DNA of 64,000 nucleotides, taken from contig NZ_QRVG01000004.1 of the NCBI RefSeq assembly GCF_003459245.1, positions 57,073 to 121,072 of the forward strand, in the 5' to 3' direction. The notes under the pieces are model-generated. The model was not told where the DNA came from. It saw only the letters and a program-made list of their open reading frames with translations, and ran no database searches. Source of the DNA: Collinsella sp. AF23-2 (GTDB lineage Bacteria; Actinomycetota; Coriobacteriia; Coriobacteriales; Coriobacteriaceae). The position numbers were made by a program, and so were the translations under genes. Numbering within the stretch: the stretch's first letter is position 1; each line of letters begins with the position of its first letter. Below, in pieces: positions 52,775 to 61,023 of this stretch.

Positions 52775-53218
52775 ATGTCCAACATTACCGTCAACATAAA
52801 GCGTCTCGACCCCACCGTCGAGCTTCCCAAATACGCCCATCCCACCGATGCCGGCTTGGATCTACGCTCCAACGAAGACTGCGTCCTGAAGCCCTTCGAA
52901 CGCCGTCTGGTCTCTACGGGGCTGGCCATCGCCCTGCCCGATGGCTACGCCGGCTTCGTCCAGCCCCGCAGCGGCTTGGCCATCAAGCAGGGCTTGTCTA
53001 TAGTCAACACGCCGGGCCTCATCGACGCTCACTACCGAGGAGAACTCAAGGTTATCCTCATCAACCTGGATCCCACCAACGACATCCAAATCAACAAAGG
53101 CGACCGCATAGCCCAACTCGTCATCCAAGAAGTCCCCACGGTCAATCTCATAGAAGTAGAAGAACTAGACAAAACCGACCGAGGAGCCGGCGGTTTCGGT
53201 TCTAGCGGCGTATTGTAA
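52775..53218 (+). CDS. dut: Host deoxyuridine 5'-triphosphate nucleotidohydrolase
   Basis: 147 residues with motifs [33 protein letters not shown] and [10 protein letters not shown] in order. It differs clearly from the prophage dUTPase at 1796-2257. Together with nrdR it points to dNTP-pool control. It is followed by a 458-base region of palindromic elements. Confidence 0.97.
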   Translation: MSNITVNIKRLDPTVELPKYAHPTDAGLDLRSNEDCVLKPFERRLVSTGLAIALPDGYAGFVQPRSGLAIKQGLSIVNTPGLIDAHYRGELKVILINLDPTNDIQINKGDRIAQLVIQEVPTVNLIEVEELDKTDRGAGGFGSSGVL

Positions 53219-53223
53219 TGTCC

Positions 53224-53328
53224 GCTCACCCGTGGGAGGCCCCCTATATATCATTCCATGCTCAAACATTCTCGCTGCGCTGCGAAACTGCGCGTGGAAC
53301 GATATATAGGGGTCTCCCACGGGTGAGC
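53224..53328 (-). repeat. Structured intergenic element B1
   Basis: Outer arms 53224-53252 and 53301-53328 pair over about 28 bp with one bulge. The core holds blocks 53248-53276 and 53278-53303 that are exact reverse complements of blocks in element B2. The stems differ in sequence from B2 but keep pairing. The core itself can fold further (TTTCGCAGCG with CGCTGCGAAA type pairs). No gene inside. Confidence 0.7.
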
Positions 53329-53406
53329 TACGTTTACTTGCTAGCGGCTACGCCGGGTTCGCCCCAGTTAGAGCCTGCGAAGGTAGAAACAAATAATCTA
53401 ATAACA

Positions 53407-53453
53407 GTTAGTTGATACGACAAAGGAACTGTTCCTTTGTCGTATCAACTAAC
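53407..53453. repeat. 47-base perfect palindrome
   Basis: 23-bp perfect arms (53407-53429 and 53431-53453) around a single T, containing ACAAAGGAAC-T-GTTCCTTTGT. It lies between the convergent dut and glycosyltransferase genes. No T run follows the stem on either side. It may be a bidirectional terminator, a protein site or a remnant of a mobile element. Confidence 0.75.
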
Positions 53454-53487
53454 CAGTAAGAATAATATTGTTACAAGCAAGAAGCCT

Positions 53488-53590
53488 CCCGTTCGGGGCT
53501 CACCCATATCGTTCCACGCGCAGTTTCGCAGCGAGCGCAGCGAAGCGAGAATGTTTGAGCATGGAATGATATGGGTGAGCCCCGAACGGG
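53488..53590 (+). repeat. Structured intergenic element B2
   Basis: Arms 53488-53516 and 53562-53590 pair over 29 bp with a single G-T wobble. Core blocks 53508-53533 and 53544-53572 equal those of B1 in opposite orientation; B2 has about ten more bases in the middle. Same architecture as elements A1/A2 but a different core. Confidence 0.7.
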
Positions 53591-53607
53591 CGGGATTAGT
53601 GCGCCCT

Positions 53608-53643
53608 GCGCAGCGAGAATGTTTGAGCATGGGATGATATATA
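53608..53643 (+). repeat. Partial copy of element B (half element B3)
   Basis: Positions 53612-53640 match the second core block of B2 with one change, followed by a fragment of stem (GATATATAGG) that matches the B1 stem, not that of B2. The left half is missing, so it is a truncated remnant. Confidence 0.6.
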
Positions 53644-53676
53644 GGCGGGTCGGGCCGGTCAGCGGACAGTAAATCA

Positions 53677-54978
53677 CTACCTGATATGCGCGGGTTTTCC
53701 GCCCCAGTAGAAGCGGCAGAAGGCTCGTTTGCGCTTTTGGGGTTTGCCTACGAGCTCCATGGTTGCGATGGCTATGTCTTCGGCTGCGTGGGGGCGGCGT
53801 AGTACTTCGCCGTTGATGAGTAGGGCTTTGAGTGATTCGGGATGGTCGTGCAAGTGACGTAGGGTAACGATGAGCTCTCGTGCGGTGGTGACATGCATGC
53901 TGGCGCCCATGCCGGTGAGCATGGTGGTGTTGGCCTTTTCCTGGCCATAGGACTTGCCCAGCAGAATCATCGGCAGATGTGCGCATAGGCACTCGGTGAC
54001 CGTGAGTCCGCCCGATTTGAGGATTGCCAGGTCGCACCCGTGCATGAGGGCCGCCATGTCGTCGACATAGTCCAGCACCGTGACATTTTCGAGCTTCATG
54101 GCATCGAAGAGTGTCTTGAGGCGGGCGGCGTATTCCTTATCCTTGCCCGGCAAAAAGACAAAGTGCATGTCTTCGAAGCTGCGTAGGAAGGGGAGGGTGC
54201 GGTCCATCTCCGCGCGAAAGCGAACGTACGGTTGAGGCAAGCTGGCACCGGCCATTACCAGCACGACGGTCTTGTCGGTGGGGAGATTGAACTTCTCGAG
54301 TTCTTCCTCGCGATTGTAGTCCGTATCAAACCCGGCGCGAATGGGGATGCCTGTAATGCGGATTTTGGTCTCGGGAACTTTACGGGGGCGAAGTGTCTCG
54401 GCCATAAATTCGTTGGCTACGCAGAACAGGTCGGTGTCCTTGTGGGGCCAAAAGCCTTCGACTTCATAGTCTGTTGGTACGCAGATGACCGGATAATCGA
54501 TACCCGTAATTACGCGGGCGCCCACGGCAACATTGGCTGCTGTGATGTGCGTTGCAACCACGGCTATGGGCCTGCGGCTACGAATATATTCGTTGAAGGC
54601 GGGGAACATAATTCGCGACCATGCCGTTCCGCCACCCCAGAGAAGATGTCCCGTAAGCGTATATCGCCAGGTCAGGTCGTAAATGGGGCGCGTGGCTCCC
54701 GTAAAAGAAGCCGCGGTCTTATTGCCGTCGAATTTAATACGTCCAAAATCAAGGATATCGAGCACTTCAATCTCAATATCCTCGGGGATGCCATTGGTGC
54801 CGCGGATGAGGTCGAATGCCTGCGCAATCGCATTTGCGGCGGCCTTGTGGCCCGAGCCAACGGAGGCGTGCACGATGGTCACGAGAGGTTTTTGCTGAGC
54901 CAGGAGCGTGGTTTGCTCCGATTGGGGAGTGCTGTGCGTGAGCAGGGGAGCGTCGTCACTCGTCTGCGCCTGGTCCAT
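53677..54978 (-). CDS. GT28-type glycolipid glycosyltransferase
   Basis: 433 residues from the start at 54978 (GGGGAG upstream). After an acidic N-terminus comes the MGDG-synthase-type motif VTIVHASVGSGHKAAANAIA, then LIAVVATHITAANVAV-like and VICVPTDYEVEGFW. The C-terminal half has VLVMAGASLPQPY, LDYVDDMAALMHGCDLAILK and SGGLTVTECLCAHLPMIL, the UDP-sugar site. Family members add glucose or galactose to diacylglycerol. A role in glycolipid or lipoteichoic-acid anchor synthesis is likely; the exact sugar is unknown. Confidence 0.85.
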   Translation of the reverse strand: MDQAQTSDDAPLLTHSTPQSEQTTLLAQQKPLVTIVHASVGSGHKAAANAIAQAFDLIRGTNGIPEDIEIEVLDILDFGRIKFDGNKTAASFTGATRPIYDLTWRYTLTGHLLWGGGTAWSRIMFPAFNEYIRSRRPIAVVATHITAANVAVGARVITGIDYPVICVPTDYEVEGFWPHKDTDLFCVANEFMAETLRPRKVPETKIRITGIPIRAGFDTDYNREEELEKFNLPTDKTVVLVMAGASLPQPYVRFRAEMDRTLPFLRSFEDMHFVFLPGKDKEYAARLKTLFDAMKLENVTVLDYVDDMAALMHGCDLAILKSGGLTVTECLCAHLPMILLGKSYGQEKANTTMLTGMGASMHVTTARELIVTLRHLHDHPESLKALLINGEVLRRPHAAEDIAIATMELVGKPQKRKRAFCRFYWGGKPAHIR

Positions 54979-55096
54979 CGATAACTCCCCTTCAGCTTTG
55001 TAATACGGATTTATCATTGTAGTGCATGAGTGTCACGTTCACGTAAATTTGGGTATGAGCGCAAAGAACGACAACGTTTCGACGAAAGGACGCTTC

Positions 55097-56035
55097 ATGA
55101 CTACCGATAAGCCGATCGATGTTGCGATTATCGGTGGCGGCCCCGCGGGCTATGCTGCCGCCATTTATGCTGCGCGTGCTAACCTGACGACGACCGTGAT
55201 TGAGCAGGGCATGTCGGGAGGGCAGATCGCCACAACCAATGAGGTCGAGAACTATCCGGGTATCTCGCTCCTGAGTGGCGCCGAACTCGGCGAGCGTTTT
55301 CAGCAGCATGCAGAGGGCCTGGGAGCACAGGTTGCATGGAGCATGGTTACGGGTGTCGATTACGATGCCGATGCAGCGTTGTTTACGGTGCATCACGATA
55401 TGGGCGATACGCTGGCCCCGAGCGTTATCGCTTGCATGGGTGCCACGCCGCGTCCGGCAGGTTTCGCAGGCGAGGATACGTATCGCGGTCGTGGCGTTTC
55501 ATATTGCGCAACATGTGACGGCATGTTTTTCCGCGGCAAGCAGGTTTTTGTAATCGGTGGTGGCAATTCGGCATGCGAAGAGGCTCTGTTCCTGTCCGAC
55601 ATTGCCAACAGTGTGACCATCGTGCTGCGCCGCGACCAGTTCCGTGCGCCCGATGGTGTTGTTCAGAAAGTACTCGCAAAGGACAATATTACAGTTAGGT
55701 ACCAAACTAGTATTGTGGAGCTATCGGGCGAAGCCATGCCAACGACGATTACCTTTAAGGACAATGCATCCGGCGAGACTCATACCGAGTCATTTGAGCC
55801 CGGCTCGTTTGGCATCTTTGTTTTTACCGGAACGCAGCCCCATACCGAGCTTGTTGAGCATCTAGTCGATCTGGCGCCTGATGGCGGCATTCTGACTGAT
55901 GAATCCATGGCGACCCGCACGCCAGGTCTATTTGCCGCTGGCGATATCCGTTCCAAACGTTTACGCCAGGTTGTGACCGCTGTTTCGGACGGAGCCATAG
56001 CGGCAACGAGCGCATACGCGTTTCTCCGTGGATAA
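55097..56035 (+). CDS. trxB: Thioredoxin reductase-like flavoprotein
   Basis: 312 residues from ATG 55097 (AAAGGA upstream). FAD-binding IIGGGPAGYAAAIYAARANL, redox pair C137-x-x-C140 in YCATCDG, NADPH-binding VIGGGNSACEEALFL and a C-terminal TPGLFAAGDIRSKRLRQVV. Size and motifs match bacterial thioredoxin reductase, which reduces thioredoxin with NADPH. No thioredoxin gene is adjacent. Confidence 0.94.
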   Translation: MTTDKPIDVAIIGGGPAGYAAAIYAARANLTTTVIEQGMSGGQIATTNEVENYPGISLLSGAELGERFQQHAEGLGAQVAWSMVTGVDYDADAALFTVHHDMGDTLAPSVIACMGATPRPAGFAGEDTYRGRGVSYCATCDGMFFRGKQVFVIGGGNSACEEALFLSDIANSVTIVLRRDQFRAPDGVVQKVLAKDNITVRYQTSIVELSGEAMPTTITFKDNASGETHTESFEPGSFGIFVFTGTQPHTELVEHLVDLAPDGGILTDESMATRTPGLFAAGDIRSKRLRQVVTAVSDGAIAATSAYAFLRG

Positions 56036-56077
56036 GTACGATAATATATCTTATGTAAGGTTGCTATCTTTTAACAT

Positions 56078-56118
56078 AGTGGTTGGACAGTGCATCAATG
56101 TGCCGTCCAACCACTTTT
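56078..56118 (+). terminator. Terminator after trxB
   Basis: AGTGGTTGGAC (56078-56088) pairs with GTCCAACCACT (56105-56115), followed by TTTT. Confidence 0.88.
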
Positions 56119-56189
56119 ACTTTGCGGCTATGTAGTATGCAAAACTATATAACCTAGAATACAATATAGAAAACGAACGGGGGCCTCTT

Positions 56190-56801
56190 ATGAACCATGC
56201 TAAACATGTTATCCCGATGTCCGATACGTCGGTCAGCATTAAGCCTGAGGATATTCAGCCGACGGTTCTGCCGGATGCATTTATTCAGTCCGATATGGTG
56301 GGTAAACTCAACGCGTTGAGCCTGCCACGCTATGACCAGCTGCCCAACGTAACGCTCTATCGCGATCAGGTTATTGAATATGTTGCGCTGTGGATGGAGC
56401 CGCTTTCGATTTGCGTAGAGCAACCCGTTATCACGCCATCGATGATCAATAACTACGTAAAGGTCGGCCTCGTTCCTGCTCCGGTTAAAAAGCAGTATGG
56501 CCGTGAGCAGATTGCGCGTCTCATCGCCATTTGTATCTTTAAGCAGGTGCTGCCCATCGCTGCGGTTCAGGCGCTCTTTAATATTCAGCGCTTGAGCTAC
56601 GACGCTCCGACGGCTTTCGATTATGTTGTCGATCAGCTCGAGGCATCGATTCGTGCGGCGTTTTCTGTTGAGCAGACTCCCGTGCCCGATACCGCACATC
56701 AGGTTACGCGCGAATCGTTGCTCGTGCGCAGTGCGGTATCGTCCTTCGTTTCGAAGGCGTATCTGATGAGCTATCTCAAGTTCAATGGGTTTAATAGCTA
56801 A
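56190..56801 (+). CDS. DUF1836 protein, MerR-like fold
   Basis: 203 residues. The pattern LPRYDQLPNVTLYRDQVIEY, VITPSMINNYVKVGLVPAPV and YGREQIARLIAICIFKQVLP is DUF1836; the ITPSMINNYVKVGL segment looks like a winged-helix DNA-binding part. Many low-GC and coriobacterial genomes carry it; the function is not known. It is monocistronic with terminators on both sides. Confidence 0.88.
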   Translation: MNHAKHVIPMSDTSVSIKPEDIQPTVLPDAFIQSDMVGKLNALSLPRYDQLPNVTLYRDQVIEYVALWMEPLSICVEQPVITPSMINNYVKVGLVPAPVKKQYGREQIARLIAICIFKQVLPIAAVQALFNIQRLSYDAPTAFDYVVDQLEASIRAAFSVEQTPVPDTAHQVTRESLLVRSAVSSFVSKAYLMSYLKFNGFNS

Positions 56802-56813
56802 CCGAGGTATAAG

Positions 56814-56854
56814 ATGGGCGGGATAAAGAGCCAATGGCTCCTTATCCCGCCCAT
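56814..56854. terminator. Bidirectional terminator between convergent genes
   Basis: ATGGGCGGGATAA (56814-56826) pairs with TTATCCCGCCCAT (56842-56854), with an inner stem GAGCC/GGCTC, giving 18 bp. It separates the DUF1836 gene and degV. Confidence 0.85.
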
Positions 56855-56873
56855 ACGTTTGTCTAGTTGGATA

Positions 56874-57740
56874 TTATCGGCCCGACGCCACGCCCATACC
56901 GTAGCCGATAATGAGGCCGTGCATCTCGGCATAGTATGAATCTAGCCCGTTACAGGGCATGATAATCGTCTTGGAGCCGGGCCAATGCTCCACAATGCGG
57001 CTGGCAAGTGCTTGGGCGCCCACCTCATTCTCGACATGGTCGATAACGACCTCGCCGCCGGTAAAGCCTGCGGCCTCCATGGTGTCGACAATCTTGGTGA
57101 GCATCTTCTTTTCGCCGCGGGTGTGCCCAACGAGTTCAATTTTGCCCGCTTCGCTCGCCGTGCCCAAAATGCGGATATTGAGCTTGTTGGCAATGACGCC
57201 GGCTGCCTTAGGGATACGTCCGGCTTTGGCCAGGTTTTCGTAATTGCACAAGCTGAAGAGGATTTTGCTGTTCTGCTCAAGGCTATTGAAGTATGCGCAA
57301 GCGTCCTCGAATGAGACATCCGGATTGCTTGCAAGATACCGGTCGAACAGCAGTAAGATCAGGTCCATTTTGCCGCCGGCTCCGCGTGAATTGACCAAAT
57401 GAATTTGACGGTTCGGCTCCTCGGCAAGAACCAAATCGCGTGCCGTGGCGGCGGCGTTATAGCTCCCCGATACGCCCTCCGAGATGGGCATACAAATCGT
57501 CTTGTCGGCAAGCCTAAAGAGTTCGGTCCACTCGCCTACGCTCGGACAGGCGCTCGAAGAAGCGCTCGACTCCGCCTGCACGGCGCAATTGAGTTCGTGA
57601 ACGTCGAGCGTGAGGTCATCGACGAACTCGCGCTCCCCCACTCGAATTTTGAGGGGTGCAAATGCAAAGGTGGTATGGGGCGCGGTCGGTTGCCAATCGC
57701 GGAGGTTACAGCTCGAATCGGAGATAAGTGCCCAGCTCAT
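56874..57740 (-). CDS. DegV family fatty-acid-binding protein
   Basis: 288 residues. It begins MSWALISDSSCNLRDW and has TICMPISEGVSGSYNAAATA, LVNSRGAGGKMDLILLLFDR and LCNYENLAKAGRIPKAAGVI, the DegV/FakB pattern. FakB proteins present fatty acids to the FakA kinase for phospholipid synthesis; no fakA is nearby. The GAGG-type RBS is on the minus strand (AAAGGACCC). Confidence 0.93.
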   Translation of the reverse strand: MSWALISDSSCNLRDWQPTAPHTTFAFAPLKIRVGEREFVDDLTLDVHELNCAVQAESSASSSACPSVGEWTELFRLADKTICMPISEGVSGSYNAAATARDLVLAEEPNRQIHLVNSRGAGGKMDLILLLFDRYLASNPDVSFEDACAYFNSLEQNSKILFSLCNYENLAKAGRIPKAAGVIANKLNIRILGTASEAGKIELVGHTRGEKKMLTKIVDTMEAAGFTGGEVVIDHVENEVGAQALASRIVEHWPGSKTIIMPCNGLDSYYAEMHGLIIGYGMGVASGR

Positions 57741-57860
57741 AGAGGGTCCTTTCTATATGCTTCTCAATCATTATAGCTATATTGCTCACCGATGAAGCGT
57801 GCATCTAGTATTGAAAACTAGCACATTAGGATCATGTATGGAGCACGGTCATAAATAAAT

Positions 57861-57890
57861 GAACCTCGCAGCTCAAAGGCCACGAGGTTC
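57861..57890 (-). terminator. Terminator of the NlpC/P60 gene
   Basis: GAACCTCG (57861-57868) pairs with CGAGGTTC (57883-57890); on the minus strand it is followed by ATTTATTTAT. The gap 57741-57915 has no other feature. Confidence 0.75.
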
Positions 57891-57915
57891 ACCTTCGTTC
57901 GCTATACAGAGTGAC

Positions 57916-59037
57916 TTAGTAGCGCACGAAAATGTAGTTGTTGTTCATACCGGCTGCGACGGAACTGATGATGACGCCCGTTTTGTAGTCGGAAGCATGG
58001 ATCATCTGACCATTACCGATATAGATGCCGGTATGGTAGGAGTTAACCACAACATCGCCGGGTTGCGGATCGGACACACGGGTCCAACCCATGAAGTCGA
58101 CCGTGGTGCCCAGACGGCAGTAGCGTCCCGTGAGGCAATAGCTTACAAAACCGGAGCAGTCAAAGCTGTTCGGCCCAATGCCACCCCAAGAGTAAGCGTA
58201 TCCGAGCTTGCTATAGGCACGCGAAACAACGGAACCGCCGTCAACGGACTGGCTCGGTGCGGAAGGCGTCGGAGCCGGAGCCGGAGCCGGAGCGGGCGTC
58301 GGGGGCTGCGGAGTGGGAGCGGGCGCGGGCGTGTTTCCGCCGCCGTCGTTGGTCGTACCGCCACCCTTGTTGGTGTTCTCGGTCGTACCGGCAGTCTCGT
58401 TGCTCACCGTGGCCTTCTCGGCGGTGCTGGCGTTGATGCCGGCCTGCAGCGCGGCGTTGGCCTCGGCCTCGGCGGCAAGCTCGGCCTGCAGCTGCGAATC
58501 CAGGGAGTTTACGACGTTCTGGGCTTCAGCCTGCTGGGCGTTAAGCTCGTCGACCTTCTTTTGCGTGGCGGCGACGTTCTTCTCCTGCTCGGCCTGCTTA
58601 TCGGTGAGCTGCTGCTTAAGCTCCTTGACCTCTTGAATGGTCTGAGCTTGCTTATCGGAAACTTTGCCGTAGTAGAACAGACGGTTGAGCATATCGCTCA
58701 GGTCATCGACACCCGTCAGAACCTGAAGCAGGCTCAGACCGCCGGTTTTGTACTCGCCGGCGACATAGGTTGAGAGCTTAGCCTGACCATCGGCGATCTC
58801 CTGCTGCTTTTGCGTGATCTCGCCGGCAGTCTGATCGAGCGCCTGCGTCTGCGTGGCGAGCTCATCGTAAATCTGCTGAGTTTGGGTACCGATCTGCTCG
58901 AGCTTCGTACGAGCAGCGGCAAGGTCGGATGCGGTATCGGCGTAGGCAGGAGCCGCGAGGCCCAAGCCCAAAACACAAGCGAGGGTTGCCGTAGCAGCGC
59001 AGCGTGCCATGTTTTTGTGCGTGTTTGCTGTGCGCAT
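57916..59037 (-). CDS. Secreted NlpC/P60 peptidoglycan hydrolase
   Basis: 373 residues. Signal peptide (MARCAATATLACVLGLGLAA, cleavage after AYA), a long coiled coil to about residue 215, then an Asn/Thr/Gly and Pro-Ala linker (PAPAPTPQPPTPAPAPAPAP), then NlpC/P60. Catalytic Cys is C294 in FDCSGFV, His about 333 in HTGIYIG, with a third polar residue near MIHA. It resembles actinobacterial RipA-type and firmicute PcsB-type enzymes that open the wall during division. RBS GGAAAGGAAG. Confidence 0.94.
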   Translation of the reverse strand: MRTANTHKNMARCAATATLACVLGLGLAAPAYADTASDLAAARTKLEQIGTQTQQIYDELATQTQALDQTAGEITQKQQEIADGQAKLSTYVAGEYKTGGLSLLQVLTGVDDLSDMLNRLFYYGKVSDKQAQTIQEVKELKQQLTDKQAEQEKNVAATQKKVDELNAQQAEAQNVVNSLDSQLQAELAAEAEANAALQAGINASTAEKATVSNETAGTTENTNKGGGTTNDGGGNTPAPAPTPQPPTPAPAPAPAPTPSAPSQSVDGGSVVSRAYSKLGYAYSWGGIGPNSFDCSGFVSYCLTGRYCRLGTTVDFMGWTRVSDPQPGDVVVNSYHTGIYIGNGQMIHASDYKTGVIISSVAAGMNNNYIFVRY

Positions 59038-59069
59038 GTAGCTTCCTTTCCAGTAACTAAGGGTAACGG

Positions 59070-59600
59070 CTAGTCCACCGTCACCAGGCTAAAGAGCTCC
59101 ACATCGTCATCAGACGGCGTGAGCTTCTCGCGCGGGTTGAGAAACGCAAGCTCAAGGATACAACCGTAACCGATAAGCTTTGCGCCCATATCTCGCACCA
59201 GTTTACCTGTTGCCTCGACGGTTCCGCCCGTCGCGACCAAGTCGTCCAGAATCAACACGGTATCTTTAGAGCTGATAGCGTCGGCATGGATCTCAATGGA
59301 ATCCGTTCCGTACTCGAGCTCGTAGCTCTGGCTCACAGTCTTGCGCGGTAGCTTGCCCGGTTTACGTGCGGGAACAAAGCCGGCGCCAAGGGCTACAGCT
59401 ACCGGTACGCCAACCATAAAGCCGCGAGCCTCGGGACCCACGACCTTGGTGATTCCCATGCCGGCAAAGTGCTCGGCGAGGGCATCGGTCATGGCTTTGA
59501 GCGCCTCGGGATTGCCAAAGAGCGGCGTGATGTCTTTAAAGATGACTCCGGGCTCGGGATAGTCGGGGATGTCGACGATTTGAGATTCGAAGTCGTACAT
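59070..59600 (-). CDS. apt: Adenine phosphoribosyltransferase
   Basis: 176 residues from the start at 59600 (AAAGGT upstream), preferred over an ATG five codons earlier. It contains IPDYPEPGVIFKDITPLFGN, GPEARGFMVGVPVA and the PRPP-binding VLILDDLVATGGT at 115-127. It salvages adenine to AMP. Confidence 0.97.
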   Translation of the reverse strand: MYDFESQIVDIPDYPEPGVIFKDITPLFGNPEALKAMTDALAEHFAGMGITKVVGPEARGFMVGVPVAVALGAGFVPARKPGKLPRKTVSQSYELEYGTDSIEIHADAISSKDTVLILDDLVATGGTVEATGKLVRDMGAKLIGYGCILELAFLNPREKLTPSDDDVELFSLVTVD

Positions 59601-59640
59601 TGCATGACCTTTCAATGGGTTCCCGAAATTTCAGCAGCGG

Positions 59641-60519
59641 TTATTTGCCCGCGGTGGCGGTGCCGGATTGCGAAGGGGGGACGACCTTGAGCGGCTTGAC
59701 GAGAGAATCCTTGTGCGAAGCCGGCGCGGCTATCTCTTCGTTTTTGGCCTTGGTGGACTCGGAGCGAGTGATTTCCTCATCGAGTGCATCGATGTCGGCG
59801 TCCTCGACCACGGCGTTGAGCGACTCAAAAACGCGGTTCTTGAGCAGCGCGGTGTGCACGCCCTCCGTCAGGTCGTGAAGCTTCTTAAACGCACGCTCGA
59901 GCTTGGCGTCGCGCTCGTCATCGGAGGTATCCATGCCGAGCATGCTCACAAGCACCTGCTCAAACATCGAGGACTCGCGGTTGGCGGAAGACACGTACTG
60001 ACGCAGGTTGCGCGGCTCGATATGGAAGCGCGACAGCTCGGAGCAGTAGCGGATGATCGGAAAATCGCGACCATCGACAAGCTCGCGATTCTGCGGACTC
60101 TTGATGATGCGAATGAGGTCGTTCTCGGCGAGCGAGCGGATAAACGAAATTTCGACGCCCAACATATCGGGAATGGTCTCGATGGGATGCAGCTTTTGCT
60201 TAGTCTCCTTGGGCTCCGTCTTGAGCGGAACATCGGATAGCAAGCCCACCTCGTAGGCGAGCGTTGACAGGTCCGTGGCGTTTTCCAAGCGCTGCTTAAT
60301 CACGTTGAGCGGCATGTAGCGGGTCTTCTGCAAGTGCAGGATGACCTCCAGACGATCAACGTCCTCCTTAGAGTACTGACGGTATCCCTTAGGCGTACGA
60401 TGAGGGGTAATGAGCCCCTCATCCTCTAGAAATCTAATTTTTGAGTTCGAAAGATCGGGGTATGCGCCTCGAAGTAGGTTGACGACTTGGCCGATACTCA
60501 GATAGTTGCGTTCGGCCAT
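59641..60519 (-). CDS. MerR-family regulator, FtsR-like
   Basis: 292 residues, 3 bases after the FHA gene. The N-terminal MerR winged HTH reads LSIGQVVNLLRGAYPDLSNS, IRFLEDEGLITPHRTPKGYR and QYSKEDVDRLEVILHLQKTR. The rest is helical with a charged tail ending in KPLKVVPPSQSG. Actinobacteria carry a MerR gene (ftsR in Corynebacterium) right after the FHA gene garA/odhI, where it regulates ftsZ. The same adjacency here supports that assignment. Confidence 0.85.
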   Translation of the reverse strand: MAERNYLSIGQVVNLLRGAYPDLSNSKIRFLEDEGLITPHRTPKGYRQYSKEDVDRLEVILHLQKTRYMPLNVIKQRLENATDLSTLAYEVGLLSDVPLKTEPKETKQKLHPIETIPDMLGVEISFIRSLAENDLIRIIKSPQNRELVDGRDFPIIRYCSELSRFHIEPRNLRQYVSSANRESSMFEQVLVSMLGMDTSDDERDAKLERAFKKLHDLTEGVHTALLKNRVFESLNAVVEDADIDALDEEITRSESTKAKNEEIAAPASHKDSLVKPLKVVPPSQSGTATAGK

Positions 60520-60522
60520 GCC

Positions 60523-60957
60523 CTACTCACCGGTTTCGATGCGCTCCGGCGTGCTCTCGTGGTAGATGAGCGTAAACGTACCGATCTGAACGGAAGAACC
60601 GTCGTGCAGCGGGGCTGCATTGACAATGGCACCGTCGACCCAGGTACCATTGAGCGAGCCCAGGTCCTCGATGCGAGCGCCGAGGCCCTCGCGAATAATG
60701 CGCGCGTGGCTGCGCGAAACGGTCATGTCATTAAGGAAGATGCCGTTCGCGGGATCGCGGCCGATGGTGGTCACGTCGTCCTCGAGCTCAAAGGCGGCAC
60801 CAGTCTGCGGACCCTTGACGATGGACAGGACGGGGGCGGTGATGCGCACGTTGGCCATGAGGTCGGGAACGGTGACGTCGCTTGAAGGCACGCGGAATAC
60901 GCAGGTAGCGTCAGCAGTCTTATCATTCTGAGGCATATTGTTAACCATGTTGTCCAT
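60523..60957 (-). CDS. FHA-domain protein, GarA/OdhI-like
   Basis: 144 residues from the start at 60957 (AGGGG upstream). FHA motifs: GRDPANGIFLND at about 67-78, SRSHARI at 81-87 and LGSLNGTWVDG at 99-109. The N-terminal DATCVFRVP at about 16-24 lines up with the ETTSVFR phosphorylation motif of GarA/OdhI, keeping the Thr. GarA/OdhI inhibits 2-oxoglutarate-using enzymes unless phosphorylated by Ser/Thr kinases. Pathway targets in this organism are unknown. Confidence 0.85.
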   Translation of the reverse strand: MDNMVNNMPQNDKTADATCVFRVPSSDVTVPDLMANVRITAPVLSIVKGPQTGAAFELEDDVTTIGRDPANGIFLNDMTVSRSHARIIREGLGARIEDLGSLNGTWVDGAIVNAAPLHDGSSVQIGTFTLIYHESTPERIETGE

Positions 60958-61023
60958 GACAACCCCTAACTTATCGCGGACGTGCCGCAAATAATGAACC
61001 GTACGTAATCATACCCCAACGAA

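Noticed and set aside
53224..53643. CRISPR-like array of repeats
   Set aside because: Repeats are few, in opposite orientations and of hairpin type, without regular spacers or cas genes.
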